Source: Merluccius polli
Lineage: Eukaryota > Chordata > Actinopteri > Gadiformes > Merlucciidae
Direction of reading: 5' to 3'
Assembly: GCA_030340625.1 (NCBI GenBank)
Contig: JAOPHQ010003139.1
Location: forward strand, 1-64,000
DNA length: 64,000 bases
This document shows positions 37,701 to 50,707 of the stretch, one piece after another. Under the pieces are notes generated by a model. That model made no database searches and was not told the DNA's origin. It saw only the letters and a list, made by a program, of their open reading frames with translations. The stretch's first letter is position 1, and the number at the start of each line of letters is the position of its first letter. Both the position numbers and the translations under genes were made by a program.

Positions 37701-39158
37701 ACAATTCTGTTTGCCTCCGTAATTCTAGCCTCTCTCTCCCGCTCTCCTGATCCACATTTGCCATGGCTCAACGGTCATTTTGCCAGGGGAGAATTGGGGG
37801 AGATTGTCTGCGGCCCCTTCAGTATGTTCAGTATACGGGGAGCTGAGCGCTATATGGAAACTGCTAAATGACTGCCTTCGTGACAGGCAGATGGGCAGGA
37901 AGAGGAGCTGACTTTTACAACCAGTGTCTTTTTTGTTCATGTTCCATACTTCAGACCCTTTGTGGTTTGATTGACAGGCCTCTCTCCTCTGGGTGAGGCT
38001 GGATAGTTGAGGTCTATCGTGAGTAGGCCTACAGAGTCAAACAGCGGACACATTCATAAATAATTGGCATCCAATCCAATGCAGTGGCCTTCTAGGCCCT
38101 TTGGTGAATGCAGACGTCAATTAGATAAGGCTTATAATGCTTCAATGCATTTGTGTGTATACAGCCTCAGACCTTGGGAGGCTTTACGAAATACCCTGCA
38201 GAGCTGGCTGAGGTTCAATGCATTTTGTTATGATTTAGACTAAGTTAAAAGTACCAAATAAACTACATTTGCGGATTCATGGGCAATCAATCTTTTGAGG
38301 CAAGGCTAGCCGATGACTTCATTGTTATTCCTACTGCATTGCAACGTTCCCATTACAATAAAGTAAAAGTAGGCCTACGTATTATTTCGTGCTAATGTTC
38401 TTTAAATGTTAACACAGCGTTATTATAATTATGAACATTTCCATTCCCACAAGTCTTCACCAGATGGTTTTAAAGATTATAAACTTCCAATCGAAGGCTG
38501 ACGCTAAGTTCAGCATCTCATCAACAGCATCACTTAAGCAGGCTCTCGTGCCCGCTTCCCGTCAAATGATGCTGTCACTGCGGGCCATGTTTGCGGTTTC
38601 ACCGCAGAAAATAATTAGCACAGGAACTTGGAGCCTAAGCGCGGGTGAGTTTCCTTTTCTGCTTCATCAGAAAGATTTGAACTGAGCACGAGTTATGTAA
38701 GCACTGCTAAATTTATCAATGCTCATTTTATGCAAAGCTTCCAGCCGCAAACTGTGATGTTCTGAATGGGAGAAAGGCTTTGTTGCCCTGCAAGCCATTT
38801 CATTCTATTTCGGTCATCGAAAAACAACATTTCAACATGCTACAAAGGTCATGCTACTTCTAGTAATGGTTTCTTCAAGGAGGAACAATATGTGGACAAT
38901 ATGTGGACATTTGTCCACATATGGCTGTGAAAAGCAATCTTCAATCACTTTGAAATGGTGACATGGAGATTTAAGATTGATTTTATTTTTTATTATGACT
39001 ATTTCAGTGTGTTGAGCATTACATCTGTATTACTCATTTAGTAGGCTATAAGTCAGCCATTGTAAATGGTTGTCTGTGATTTTGTACGTGCATGTGTTAG
39101 ATCATTGAAATCAGTTGTGCCTCTGTGTTTGCATGTGTGTGTGTACGTGCATGCATGA

Positions 39159-39196
<38 letters not shown>

Positions 39197-40233
39197 ACAC
39201 ACACAGAAGAAGGTATTTTTCCTGAATGAGAGTTGAGTCTGATTAGAACATGAGGGACCTGCTTACTCACTATGAATACAGTGATTAACCTCTATTTCAC
39301 ACACAAGTTACAGCTGGGATATTATACCATCTAACCTCTTTCTCAGACACTGACGTATCTGTCATTGAAAAACATTACGTATAAACGTCCTCACTTCATG
39401 AAGGACAAATGACGGGCTGAAACGACAAAGAGTGCAGTTCTGGCTTTCTGGGAACACAGCATCAATATGCAGCACTGATCTATCTCTTCATTCAATTCAT
39501 GTGCGCAGTGAGGGCTTCTGCTACTAGAACTGGAATAACATTTGCTTTGATGCTGACACAAAGCAAACCTCAACGGACATGTTTAGTATATAGTAGGCAA
39601 CCAGCATGAGTATGCAATAATTCTATGAAACGCTGGTGATTGAGATGTAAAATGTTTATTACATTTATACGTTTTATTTGTTAAGCGTTTTTCCAGTTGA
39701 TCAAATGCACTTAATGACACACAAACACACACAAACACATAGATCTACCATCACTGCTGCTGCTGAAAGGTACCTAAAAGGTTGGTTTTTTTTTTACAAT
39801 CCTCCCGTTTCCTCATTGCTCATCTGCATTATATGGCGTTGTGCTGTGCGTTGAATGTGTCGCCGAGGCTAACACAAGGCAGTGATGGAACAAGGCAGAG
39901 AGGAGAGCTGTGCTGCACGGGAGGAAACACTGGCTTCTGATCAAGGCTTCTATTACCAGGGTCTGTCTTTCGGCTCCACACAAACCACCCTGCCAGTTAC
40001 CATGACAACAAACAGCAGAAATTTCCCTTTACTCACTTCACCCAAGTGCATTTCAACCCCCCCCCCCCCCCCCAATGAGATGTGGGAAAATATACAATCA
40101 TTGATTTTTTTTACTTTGTTCGGACAGCTGTAGAGACAGCATGTCATGCATTGAAATGTTATTGAAAGGTGACCAGGTATGGCTGTATAGGATCCTAAGA
40201 TGTCACTTCTCAGCATGTAGACTAGAATTGAAT
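34702..40233. other. Intergenic, no gene recognised
   Basis: A 5.5-kb stretch with small features only: poly-C near 35162, a (GT)n of about 35 bp at 39159-39193, and a compact hairpin at about 38895-38920 (ATATGTGGACA mirrored). Open frames at 36055, 37338, 37593 and 38431 show no recognisable domain. Confidence 0.35.
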
Positions 40234-40343
40234 GATAAGCCACTTGAGGCTGTGGTTTACAGTGATTTTAAAACAAAGAGGCGTTGCAAAACCCCCCTAG
40301 CTGTTCTAAATTCACTGTAAACCACGGCCTCAAGTGGCTTATC
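40234..40343. repeat. 32-bp-arm hairpin
   Basis: The arm 40234-40265 (starting GATAAGCCACTTGAGG) is mirrored at 40312-40343 with a single substitution. In + strand RNA that substitution would be a U-G wobble. The loop is 46 bases. It could be a tiny foldback MITE or an unusual structured RNA; no flanking duplication was seen. Confidence 0.85.
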
Positions 40344-40606
40344 GCATTTATTAAATGGTTACTAAAACAGTTACTATACACTACCTAGTAAGATTTCACA
40401 GAATAAACACACAGCAACAAAAGATGCGATCATTTATTGAAAACAAATCATTCCTCTGCCAAGCAATATAGTCAATATATAGTCACTCAAGACAGCAAAA
40501 TGGTTACCAAGCATTACAAGCTAGCATACATGCTAATCAGGCTTTAAAGATTAGCGGCGCATTAATACTAAAAATGAATTGTTATGCGGTCACAGGTGTG
40601 TGTTAG

Positions 40607-40757
40607 CAGGGGCGGACTGGGAACAAAAATCGGCCCGGGCAATTTTTTTTGGGGGGGGAGGGGGGGGGGGGGGGTGCTGCTGCGCTGCTCCGCGATTGTT
40701 GACGGGGGGGGGGGGGGGGGACTTTTCCAGAACGCACAGATTGCCAGTCCGCCCCTG
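40607..40757. mobile_element. Miniature hAT-like transposon (151 bp)
   Basis: Perfect 14-bp inverted ends, CAGGGGCGGACTGG and CCAGTCCGCCCCTG, are flanked by an exact 8-bp target duplication, TGTGTTAG (40599-40606 and 40758-40765). The interior consists of two poly-G runs around a GC-rich segment ending CGCGATTGTTGACGGGG. It has no coding capacity. Confidence 0.9.
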
Positions 40758-40765
40758 TGTGTTAG

Positions 40766-43700
40766 TGTGTTGTAATAGTATTTGCCAATATTTGCTTCTA
40801 GCCAATCAGAATCAAGGACCGTAACTATCCGCTGCCCAGCCCACTCTAGCTAGAACCACACCTTCACTCGTCTGGTTAAGTCCCTTTCATCAGCTGATCA
40901 ACACTTTTCTCTTTCCGCACAGAAATAGATTCAACCTCCACCTTACCTTGCAGAGTGATGGGCAGCCATGACACTTTAGACTGGGTGAGGGGCAGCTAGG
41001 GGGGGGGGAGAGACTACCAGAACCAACTCATATTCGGTGGTTGACCTGTGACCTCCCCTCCCACACCTTGATGTGTCAGGATTGATGAAGCCCTGTCAGA
41101 GGTTAGCACTTTAGCAGTCTCTCTATATTTAGCTGTTCCATCTAGATTCAAGATTCAAAGGGCTTTATTGGCATGGAAAATTGACATTTACATACAGCAC
41201 AAAAAATTAAATAAGATAATAATAACAATAATAATAATAATTAAAAACAACTCTTGTCTTTACTCATCTCTGTAAACATTATTGACATTATGTCTGTCTG
41301 TCTGCCTGCCTGCCTGCCTGTCCATCTAAACAGACTCCTTAATTTACGATTGTCAAATATAATCAAGTGAAAATGACAGGAATCTGCCCCCAGCAGTAAG
41401 TACAAGGTCACTGCATTTAAAACAGAGCCCACCCCCCACCCCCACCCCAAGGGTAGGTCACCAGCCCTCACTCCCACCTCCATGCTGACCATGACGGAGC
41501 ACTCCTCCTTTTACAACCCGTCTGTGGTCTAGAGACAAGCGTGCGCACTGCGGCGGCGGCGGGGCTCACGTCGGTTCTCCCGTGTAAGCATTAAGTGTAA
41601 CATCAACACGTGGCGTGGAGAAGCTTCATTTGGGCGATTGGGTTTCAGAGGGCTGTACGGCAGACAGTATAATAGCATTAGGTTTCCATGGCGAGGCATA
41701 TTCACTGCTGGTATGTATGAGCTTCAGGTGGAGGGCCAGCATGAGCCGGGATATTGTTCCCTGTCAGGTGTCACCTTACACCTTGTGAGCGATGGGGTCT
41801 TTTCCCAGAAGACAGACGCTGAACACAGAAAAAGCTCCAGGTAGCTCTCTGTATGTGACACATGAAACAGACATCAGCATAACCATATTTTCTCTTCGTC
41901 TCCAATAAGTACGATTTAATCTCAATCATTGTAAAGCTATGGCTTAAACTGTACAGTATGTATATATTGTGAATCGTAAAAATGAACACGAACCAGATAA
42001 TAGTCTTGTGATAACATCATGGCCTCCGTGAGAAGGTGCATTTTTTCGAGAAGGTAACCAGGACACAGAATTTGTTTGTGTTGGGACTGGTCCTCAGAGT
42101 ACAGGAAGCCAGCACAGTTCCACCAGAGCTTGATTGATGCATGGGTTTGTCCAAGAGTCAAGTAATCGCGCCCACGATGGGACCATTTAAAATATTTAAA
42201 CCGTGTCAAACATGAATGGCCCGAGCATTGGGTTTCAAAAACAGCCTCCCTAAATGGTCTCTTTAGGGAGCATGACAGCATTTGGTCTTCAAACTGCTGA
42301 GTAGCTCCTGTGTTAGGATCCAGAAGAGTATTTGGAGTAAAACACCATCATATATTGGCAGCAAATTCAGAATTTAAAGTGTACGTGATGGTATCGACGG
42401 TCATTATTTAAGAGAAGACACTTAACACACTCTTAACACCTGCCATTCTACAATCACATTAAACAGAGTTTTGGTTAATTTCCTCACATTTTAATACACT
42501 GGTCAACATTTTGTTTATTGCATTCAGCATTATTTGATATGTAACACTAAATACATCAATTTTCAGCCATGAACCATTTATCATAATTTGTTTTCTTAAC
42601 CTCCTTACTTTCCAATGACTTTGCAAGACTATTAACACTACCAAGTAGAAAATGGTGAGACCTGGTAGTTTAATATAGTACAGAACAGGTGCATCTTATG
42701 TACGTTGACAGCTCACATGAACTTGGGTAGAACAAAGGCTATTAGCATAGCATACTACATGTTAAGTGATCACAGGAGGAGACACAAAGAAATGACCACA
42801 TGAACAGAAAGTGCTTTCTGAATTTTTATTGTATATATTATATTTTTTTCTTTAATCAACATTGCACAGATTCCATGTTCAATCACATCTCATATTGCTG
42901 CCTACAAAAATGATATGAATGTAGAAAATCCAAAAGTTGGAAGGTATACCAAAAAGACGTAAGTAAGAAAGGAAAAAGGGAGGAGGAAGAGTAAAGGGTT
43001 TGGAAGTGACGAGCTCCAGGGACACAGAGGAAGTGGTGGAGGAGGAAAGCGGAATACAAACACATACATTGTGTTAGATGCATTCTTCCAAAACAAAGCA
43101 TCATGCAGAATAAACGCAAGGCTGGCCAAAACTCACATGGATAACGCTTGAAAACCTCCTCAACCATAGGAGTATTTTTCTTTTTTTACATGTTCATCAA
43201 TAATACATTTCATTTTCATTGCTGATCTATATTGAAGTCATTGAGATCGACGAAGCAGCGGCAATGCAAAATGAACCGTTCCAATTACCACGCATACACA
43301 CCGATAGCTTTGCATGAACACAGAACACCCACCCCACCCACAGATGAGGAACGAGTGGCCGTTGGAGACACACGTGTACAGGTGAGACCAGAGGCAATGC
43401 AGCTAGCATGTAAGAGAGATGGGACATCTAAATGGGCTGCTTGACAACACAAGCTGTGGTGGTGGTAATCACAATGATTGCTGCAGATATGGTGATATCA
43501 CCACTGCACTGGCACTGTGACTGGGATTGTGACCTTGCATAGATATCTGTTGACTTATGGGTTTGACGCCCGTCCGGCAACACTCTTTCTGAAAAGTATC
43601 CTTCGACATAGAACGGCTGAAAGGCTGCACTTTTTGTACAGGTGTGTTTTTGTTGAGTGACACAATTCCTCTCTGTTCTACCACAGTCACAGGAAAGGGC

Positions 43701-46700
43701 AGTCGTTTGGTGCCTTGCTCAAGGGCCTCAAGCAGGGACTGAAGCATGAGTTGTTTGAGGGAACTTACTTCTGAGTTCGAACAACAAGAATCACAAAATC
43801 CTATGTAATCAATGGACATGGCCTTATCAGTTGAATGTTCTAATGATTCAATGTTGTCTAATATATATTAAGCACTATTATATCATCTAACATTCAGTGA
43901 GATAGGAACTGAGATGACCTAGATGCACAAAAACAAAAAAATAAATGTGAAAAAAGTCTCTTAGATGCTCCTGGGTTGACACTTAGGACAGTGCCTTTCT
44001 TATTTGCGTTCAGCCAGCTAGATCCGCATGGTCACTCCTAGCACAAGATCTCTTGGGATTAACGGTAGAGATGTTATTGGTTTGTATATCCCTGTGGACT
44101 CATTAGTTTTTTTCACCCAACGCTGAATAGTCAAGATGGGCTGTATAGATAGAATGGCAGGGGAATATTTGATGTTAAAATGTTATGGTTGAGGTTAATG
44201 GGCACCCTCGTCTATATAGGTCTGTAACTTCTCTCGTACTGATTTTGTCCTCGGTTTTAATCTATAGAAAAATAATGTATAATAATTCTGTTGTTCTCCA
44301 TCCGGGGCTGGGCACTTTGTTTTTTTGTAATTGCATGGATTTGGTCTTCCCGTCTAGAGGGCCTCTGTGCTTGAGATATGTGCTATAATATAGGTAGGTA
44401 GGAATTTCATCCCAAACGTAACGCAAAAACGTTCTGGTTGACTTGACTGATTGTGTTGTGTTCCTCTGTGTTAGCCCCTACAGAAGTACACCATAAACCC
44501 ACTCATAAACTAGCCCTTCATCGAATGGAATTACCCTAAAGTTACACACTACAATTATTTGATTCAATTTTTGTATTCATTTTTAATTTCCTTATTTTTT
44601 TCCGCGTCTCATCCAAAATGGATGACAACAAAACAAAACAGTAAAAACAAATTTGTTCTCATAAACCACATTGCAGATCGTATTGCAGTCATTTAACATA
44701 AGCAACATGTGTTTACAGTTTCAGTTCAGCCCTTTAAACCCCTTGATGGAACTTGTTTTTTTTATTAGAATGCCATTGGATCGTTCTTAGCACATTTTGA
44801 ACAGCTGGGAAACACCATGAGCCCACTGAAACTGCACGACCACTTATGAAGTGTCTGAATTGAAGCGGTACACTTCACAACGACAGGAGGTGCTGTCATG
44901 TTCTTGTTCCATCAGCAAACACAGGGGGATGACAACTTCCTGTATCAAAATGTCTTGTGATCAAACGCCGCCATCTTTGTCAACAGCCCAGTCTCTCTCA
45001 GTCTCCTCCTTATTGTATCCCACTTATTTAGTATTTAACATATCATATAGCTCTCATACTATCTTTTATATGTCTCATACTGTCATTCTATCTCTTTCCT
45101 CCCTCTGCATGACTTTTTGGTGAATGTGTGAAATGTCTGGGATTTCAGTTGTTTTCTCTCTCTCAAATTTCCTCTCAGAGCTGATAGAGCCATGGCTTAC
45201 TTTATGTTTTTGTAACTTCTCGGTAAACTGAGTGGATGTAGGCTTAAAGGTTTTAGAGAAAAGAAGGGAAAACGTCTTGTACAAGCCTATGAGAATTAAT
45301 GCTGGGCCAAGGAAATGTTTGTAAAGCAACTAAATTAGTAGCTTGTTTATGTAAACATAATGTTATATTATTATTATTATTATTATTGTAATAATTGTAG
45401 ACCCAAATTGTAATATATTGGATTATGTTCAGCATTTTATTTTAAATATATGCAAGACATACATTCTGATTTAATTCTTTATATCTTTCTTGTATTCCAG
45501 TAAATGTTGATGCATGTGATAAGTGGATTGGAATTAACTAAATATTACATATAAGCTGTCAAAGTCAGTGACTTTGCAAAAAATATCTTCATATCTGATT
45601 TCAGTATTGTTGTATATAGGTACTTAAGATGAGAAGCTAGAGTTTTTGAAGTTCTGTTTTATGATATAGGCCTATTTGTTCCCAAAACTGCAAATGTAGT
45701 GAAAATAACAAACAAGCTCCAACCAAAAACCCAAATTACAGTCCCTCCATTTGTTTCATTTGCTTGAGGTGACTTCAATCCCGACACTTAATACTTTACA
45801 ACAATAAATTCTAGTCTTGGTCTCTAGGTATTAAGATCAATAAAATTCATTATCTTCTCCATCCAAACACAACTAACATAAAACTTATATTGTACTGTGT
45901 TTTGTAAACTGGCTTAGGGGTGCACACTGGCATGGTATTGTACTGATAGGGTTATCCTATGTGAAGCGCAGGAGGTAGCCAATTTTGGGACAAAAATATA
46001 CTAATCTATAATTTTGAAGTGCCTTTATGTGATCACACACCATGTTTAAATTGACATGAATTATATGTACTTCATTATGACCTGTAAAAATAAGTTGCAA
46101 TAGCCTGATAACAAACTCATTCTGTAAAACCCCACCATAAAGTTTGCAGAGCCAAAGGTAACTAAAAATAAAACGATGCTTCTCAAACCCAGGCTGAACC
46201 GGCAAATGATAGCCACCACTCCATGTTGTCGGGTGAACGACGTAGAGCACAAGGTGTGACGTTTATGATGGGATGGTTAACTAAGCAGCCCCTGCTGCCG
46301 TTACCATGACCACAGATGTTGTGTTGGAGCAGCAGTTCTCCACCATGTACGTACAAACATAGGTTCATCACCAGCGAACACGAAACAAACACAGGCAGTC
46401 CGGGATGACGGGTAGTAACAGTCAAAAAAAGGAGAAGGAAAACTCTCAAAAAGTACTCTAGTATTTTTTTCGCAACACATCATAGACACACACGTATAAA
46501 CATCTGCGTATTTACATTTTGTTCTATTCAGTGTGCAACTATTATGTCACGACATTTTCCAGAAGTGCACAACAGACAGGGTTTCACCTTTGGTTATGTA
46601 ATTATCAAGGCTAGGTTTAAAAAAATAGAATAGAACACACGTCCATGTTACTTTTGCATACAATTAACTTTAAAGTGGAAACGTATCAGCCAAGCAGCTG

Positions 46701-48784
46701 TTCAACTCTACATTTTGCATCTGAGAAAAGAAAAGAGAAAAAGTTCTTCATCTTTAGATTCATCTTTGGGCATCATATGCCCAGGGATTTTCAACCACCT
46801 CTGTGATAAAAGTAAATGTGGCAGAAAATCATGTTGGTCTACATGTGCCTGACATCTTTGTTGAAGTGGATCATTTTGTAAGGAATAACATATTCTTTTC
46901 ACATGTTTTCATGTACTGCGATGTATCAGTAGTCCAGATATGTCTTGTATTTCTCCCTCTTGTTTTTTTTTTTTTACTCTTTGTTGAACTATTTGTTTGT
47001 TATGAGTATTGGTGTTATGAAATGGTGAGAAATAAGAGATTGGCGACTGAGGCCGGCCGTGTTTGGTTGACGGTACAAAACAAGATAAAAATAGATCCAG
47101 TCATACTGCTTACTGCGCACAAGCAGCGAGCAAGCTCACCGCCGAGTAACCAATGACATCTACAAAGCAGACCCAGGTAAAACATGTCAACATTACAACC
47201 AAACATAGTTCTCTATCATAGTAAAATATTCACATCTCTCCCCTTTACGACACACTGGTTTTCACATAAAGAAAAAACACCTTTGAACTTGTATAAGTCT
47301 CTAAATATCTTCTCTTCGTACATCTGCGTATATATGTATTTGTTTAAGGCAATCGTTTGGGGCCGTGACTTACTCGTGTTCCAGGTCCAGTCTCAATGTA
47401 GTCTGAACTCTCGGGCCCTCCGTTTCCCCACAATATCCATGTGAGTTGTTATCGGATGTCCCTTCTTTTCCAAATAAACGTCCTTGATTTTCCCAGTGTC
47501 CACTCACTCTCAAGATGACTGGTCACGATGCTTTGCTTGTTCTCTGCAGTTTCCAAGGTCGCGGGGACACTGCTCAGCTGGCTGCACTGCAATCGAAACA
47601 GAAACAGGAAGGGATGCAAATCAATCATCATTCTAGGCAGGAAGCGACAAAGTGTTGCATAACACCTCCCAAAAAAAGTGATTCTGCAGTCATTTTTCCC
47701 GTCCCCACCACACCCCCTGGGCCAGCATCTTGGGCCTCCATTATGGATAATGGAGGCCTGAGCTGGTCCATTAAGCCACGTTTATGATTTCCCTCACACC
47801 CTCGTGTCCACAGTTAAGCTTTTAGCTTCTATGATCCCATCGTTACAAGACATTAACCCACAGCACCGGGGGGGGGAAGGTGAGCACGTGATGAAGGTTG
47901 ACACACATTGTTGGGAGTGGTGTGTGTGTGTGTATGTGTGTGTGAGGACATGTGAGCGTGTGTGCGTGTGTGTGTATGTGTGTATGAGGACAGGTGAGTG
48001 CGTGTGCGTGTGTGTGTATGTGTGTGTGAGGACATGTGAGCGCGTGTGCGTGTGTGCGTTTGTGTGTGCATGTGTGCATATTTCCATATTTATATTTCCC
48101 CAGGTCTTGCCACTCACAATTGGACAAACACTATATATTTAAAATGTCTGATTTTGACTGTGTGAAATAATTGGCATGTGTGACTGTCATAGTTGTCTGC
48201 GGTTATTAAGATGCATATGAATGGCGACAGCCCTTCTTTTTAAACAGACCAGCTGGTGTATAATTCTCCACCTCAACAAATTGAGCATCTCCACACCCGC
48301 GTCTCTGAGGAGTTGCAGACATTCTGTAGGCAGTTACAGCTTCAGCAGGCACAAGGCAATTACAACAGTCATACAGGATTTGTTCAGCTCATGGTCTTAT
48401 TCAGTTCTTCTTTGGTAAAAATAAAGACAAATTAACAAAACAGGTCATTAGCTTTAAATGTATGTCACCGTCACAAGCGTTTTAAGACTATGCGTTCAGC
48501 TTCACCATGTATGAAGGAGGAAACTGAAGTGTTGCATAAACTATCTCCATCTGTAGGTAATGTAGAGCAAATCGGAAACAACGAGAATCAACAATGAAAA
48601 TAATCGTGAGTTGCAGCCCTAATCATCACCATGTTTGCTGAGTGAACAAAACTAATCATTACAAGACATTACAACATACATGCTTTTAATTTGTAAATTA
48701 AAACAGCTTTGGCGTAGACCCCGTTGTTGAAAGAGTGGCTTATAAAAGTATAGGCGATAAACCCCTATAAACCTATTGCGAAGT
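40766..48784. other. Gene-poor stretch, possible distant UTR, no gene assigned
   Basis: This 8-kb stretch has no recognised coding exon. It contains (AAT)-type repeats near 41220, a CTGC/CTGT patch near 41290, a TTA tract near 45366-45388 and interrupted GT repeats at 47921-48080. TTTATTGGCATGGAAAATTG near 41162 resembles a recurring fish repeat end. An exon-like piece on the minus strand at 47449-47590 is discussed under findings. Confidence 0.3.
47921..48080. repeat. Compound GT repeat with a higher-order unit
   Basis: GT repeats are organised into three copies of a unit of about 54 bp containing GAGGACATGTGAGCGTGTGT, with small differences. Short dinucleotide slippage has therefore been overlaid by segmental duplication. 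Confidence 0.8.
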
Positions 48785-48877
48785 GTGTATGGTTGATAGC
48801 TGGTTTACAGCCTCACCTGGCCCGAGTCAGACTGATTAGGGCCAGGTGAGGCTGTAAACCAGCTATCAACCACACAC
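48785..48877. repeat. 39-bp-arm near-perfect hairpin
   Basis: The arm 48785-48823 (containing GATAGCTGGTTTACAGCC) is mirrored at 48839-48877 with one mismatch and a 15-base loop (48824-48838). It has the dimensions of an extended pre-microRNA-like stem, or of a foldback MITE. Confidence 0.9.
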
Positions 48878-48989
48878 ACTCCACCCCTATATTTTAGGAA
48901 TACCCTTTGGAAATACAGCAGGGCCTTGGCCTGGTGGTGGTGTTGGTGTGGTGGGTTGACGAGATGCATAACACTGGAATGACAGCAGA

Positions 48990-49205
48990 CAGGGGCGGAG
49001 CCAGGGGGGGGGGGCGGGGGGGGCATTTGCCCCCCCCCGAAATCTCATTGGCCCCCCCAGGTGCCCCCCCTGTCGCGGCACCGCACTCTGACCGCACGCC
49101 CCCCCCCCCCCCCCCCCCCCCCCCGTCAACAATCGCGCAGCACCCCCCCCCCCGGCATCAACACTCGCGCAGCACCCCCCCCCCCCCCCTCAACAATCGC
49201 GCAGC

Positions 49206-49243
<38 letters not shown>

Positions 49244-49392
49244 CCGTCAACACTCGCGCAGCACCCCCCCCCCCCCCCCCCCCCGTCAACAATCGCGCAG
49301 CATTGAAAAGTCATTGTTATATACTGGCCCCCCTGAAATAGCTTTGGCCCCCCCCTGGCCCTCCCAAGTAAAAAAGTCTAGCTCCGCCACTG
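48990..49392. mobile_element. hAT-like miniature transposon with C-rich minisatellite
   Basis: It starts CAGGGGCGGAGCCAG and ends CTAGCTCCGCCACTG (imperfect inverted ends). An exact 8-bp target duplication, ACAGCAGA, lies at 48982-48989 and 49393-49400. Inside are poly-C runs separating five copies of a unit GTCAACA[A/C]TCGCGCAGCAC. The element has no coding capacity; poly-P and poly-G open frames here are artefacts. Confidence 0.9.
49124..49301. repeat. Minisatellite of CAACAATCGCGCAGCAC plus poly-C
   Basis: Five units start at about 49124, 49157, 49190, 49246 and 49285. Each is a 17-20-base GC-rich core followed by a C run of 9 to about 36. The cores alternate between AACAATCG and AACACTCG. 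Confidence 0.9.
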
Positions 49393-49400
49393 ACAGCAGA

Positions 49401-50394
49401 TAAGGAAGCAATAGGCAGGTAGGTTTAAATAAAATGACGAGCCAGATGATTGGCTGATTAAAGAATGATGAAGCAGAGCAGCTTGAGCGCTCATTGGGCA
49501 ATAGGCGACAGCTCCCGAGTAGGAGGAAGGTCTTCCTGATTGAACTTGTGCAAAGAGCTTAATTTGTGATTTTACACTCTGATACCAACGCGATCACAAA
49601 GCCATGGTCGTAAAACCATGTACGAAAAGTCGTGTCCCGTTAATTCGTACAAGGCTGTACGAATTAAGGTATGGTTAACCACGCCCCCCAACCAACTTTT
49701 TTATTCATGGTCTTTCCGCCATATTGGATTACCGTCGTGTGGCTCGGGTTGAGAGGTGAGTGCCGAGATTTAGCTGAAACCTACAAACGTGATCTTATTA
49801 CGCTCAGACAAAGCTAGTCCTAACATAAAATGCCTCGGCACAAATGATTGCCGCGGGTTTTCGTGCGTGAACTTTTAACTTTCCATTTCATGAATGACTA
49901 CAATTTTGAAACGTAGATAAATTATATCATAGATTTCTCGTGTCAAATTAAATCATGAGCCATGAATCATCATGGTTTGTGTTTGCGAAGGTGGTTTCTC
50001 CGGCAGATTTGTTAGGGTTAGGGTTAGGGTTAGGGTTAAATTCGTATACATTTTTACAAATCAACGTGCACTGACATTTCGTACACATATGTACGACGCT
50101 TGTTTTGAGATCAGGCTGCTGATACATGGACACTCTGTATGTTGATACTGATATGCATCACAAACATGCAGCTGCAGATTATGCAATGCACAGCTCTTTT
50201 ATACGCTGTGATCATGGAATGAAGCTGCTTTTGGCCATGAGGGACATTGGCTTGGTGTAATAAGTATTTTTACTGCATCTTTACTTGGTGTAAAGATGTA
50301 TTAATGAATACAGCGCTTAGAGATAAGTATTTGGGTGGGGTAGTTCTCTCTTTTTCTCTTACTCTCTTCGCTTCAGTTCCTTTTTAAATTTGTT
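49401..50394. other. Intergenic, with repeat-like palindromes and an interstitial telomere repeat
   Basis: TTAATTCGTACA and TGTACGAATTAA form a perfect 12-bp hairpin with a 4-base loop near 49638-49665. GTACGAAA/TTCGTAC-type motifs recur at 49620 and 50040-50095. This suggests an unidentified transposon spanning roughly 49580-50110, but I could not define its ends. No gene recognised. Confidence 0.4.
50012..50038. repeat. Interstitial telomere-type repeat (TTAGGG)4
   Basis: Four complete TTAGGG units plus TTA, all in register, are embedded in non-telomeric DNA between GTACGAAT-type motifs. Confidence 0.93.
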
Positions 50395-50654
50395 TATCTC
50401 CATTGTCCTCCATATTTAAAAGAACTTATGATTCCATACAATTCGCCATACTCAGACATATGAACTTCCCTTTTTTCTTTGTTCCCAGAATCTCGAAAGA
50501 GGTTGGTAAAAGGTCATTCCAGTATAAAGCCCCATCGGATTGGAATGACTTTTTTGCGTTCTATTACCTTTTTTCATTGTTTCAGGATGTCATTACACTC
50601 CTATCTTAAAACAAATTGCTCATGTTTCTAACTTATTTTTATAATATATATACC

Positions 50655-50707
<53 letters not shown>

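Noticed and set aside
37338..38685. Several 60-92-residue frames on both strands
   Set aside because: None shows a known motif or consistent splice boundaries; they are consistent with random frames in non-repetitive DNA.
43346..43381. Exon-like + strand piece MRNEWPLETHVYR between CCACCCACAG and GTGAGA
   Set aside because: No neighbouring exon, no recognisable domain, and chance splice motifs are frequent.
49061..49341. Proline-rich 81-144-residue frames
   Set aside because: Poly-C tract translation within a transposon minisatellite.
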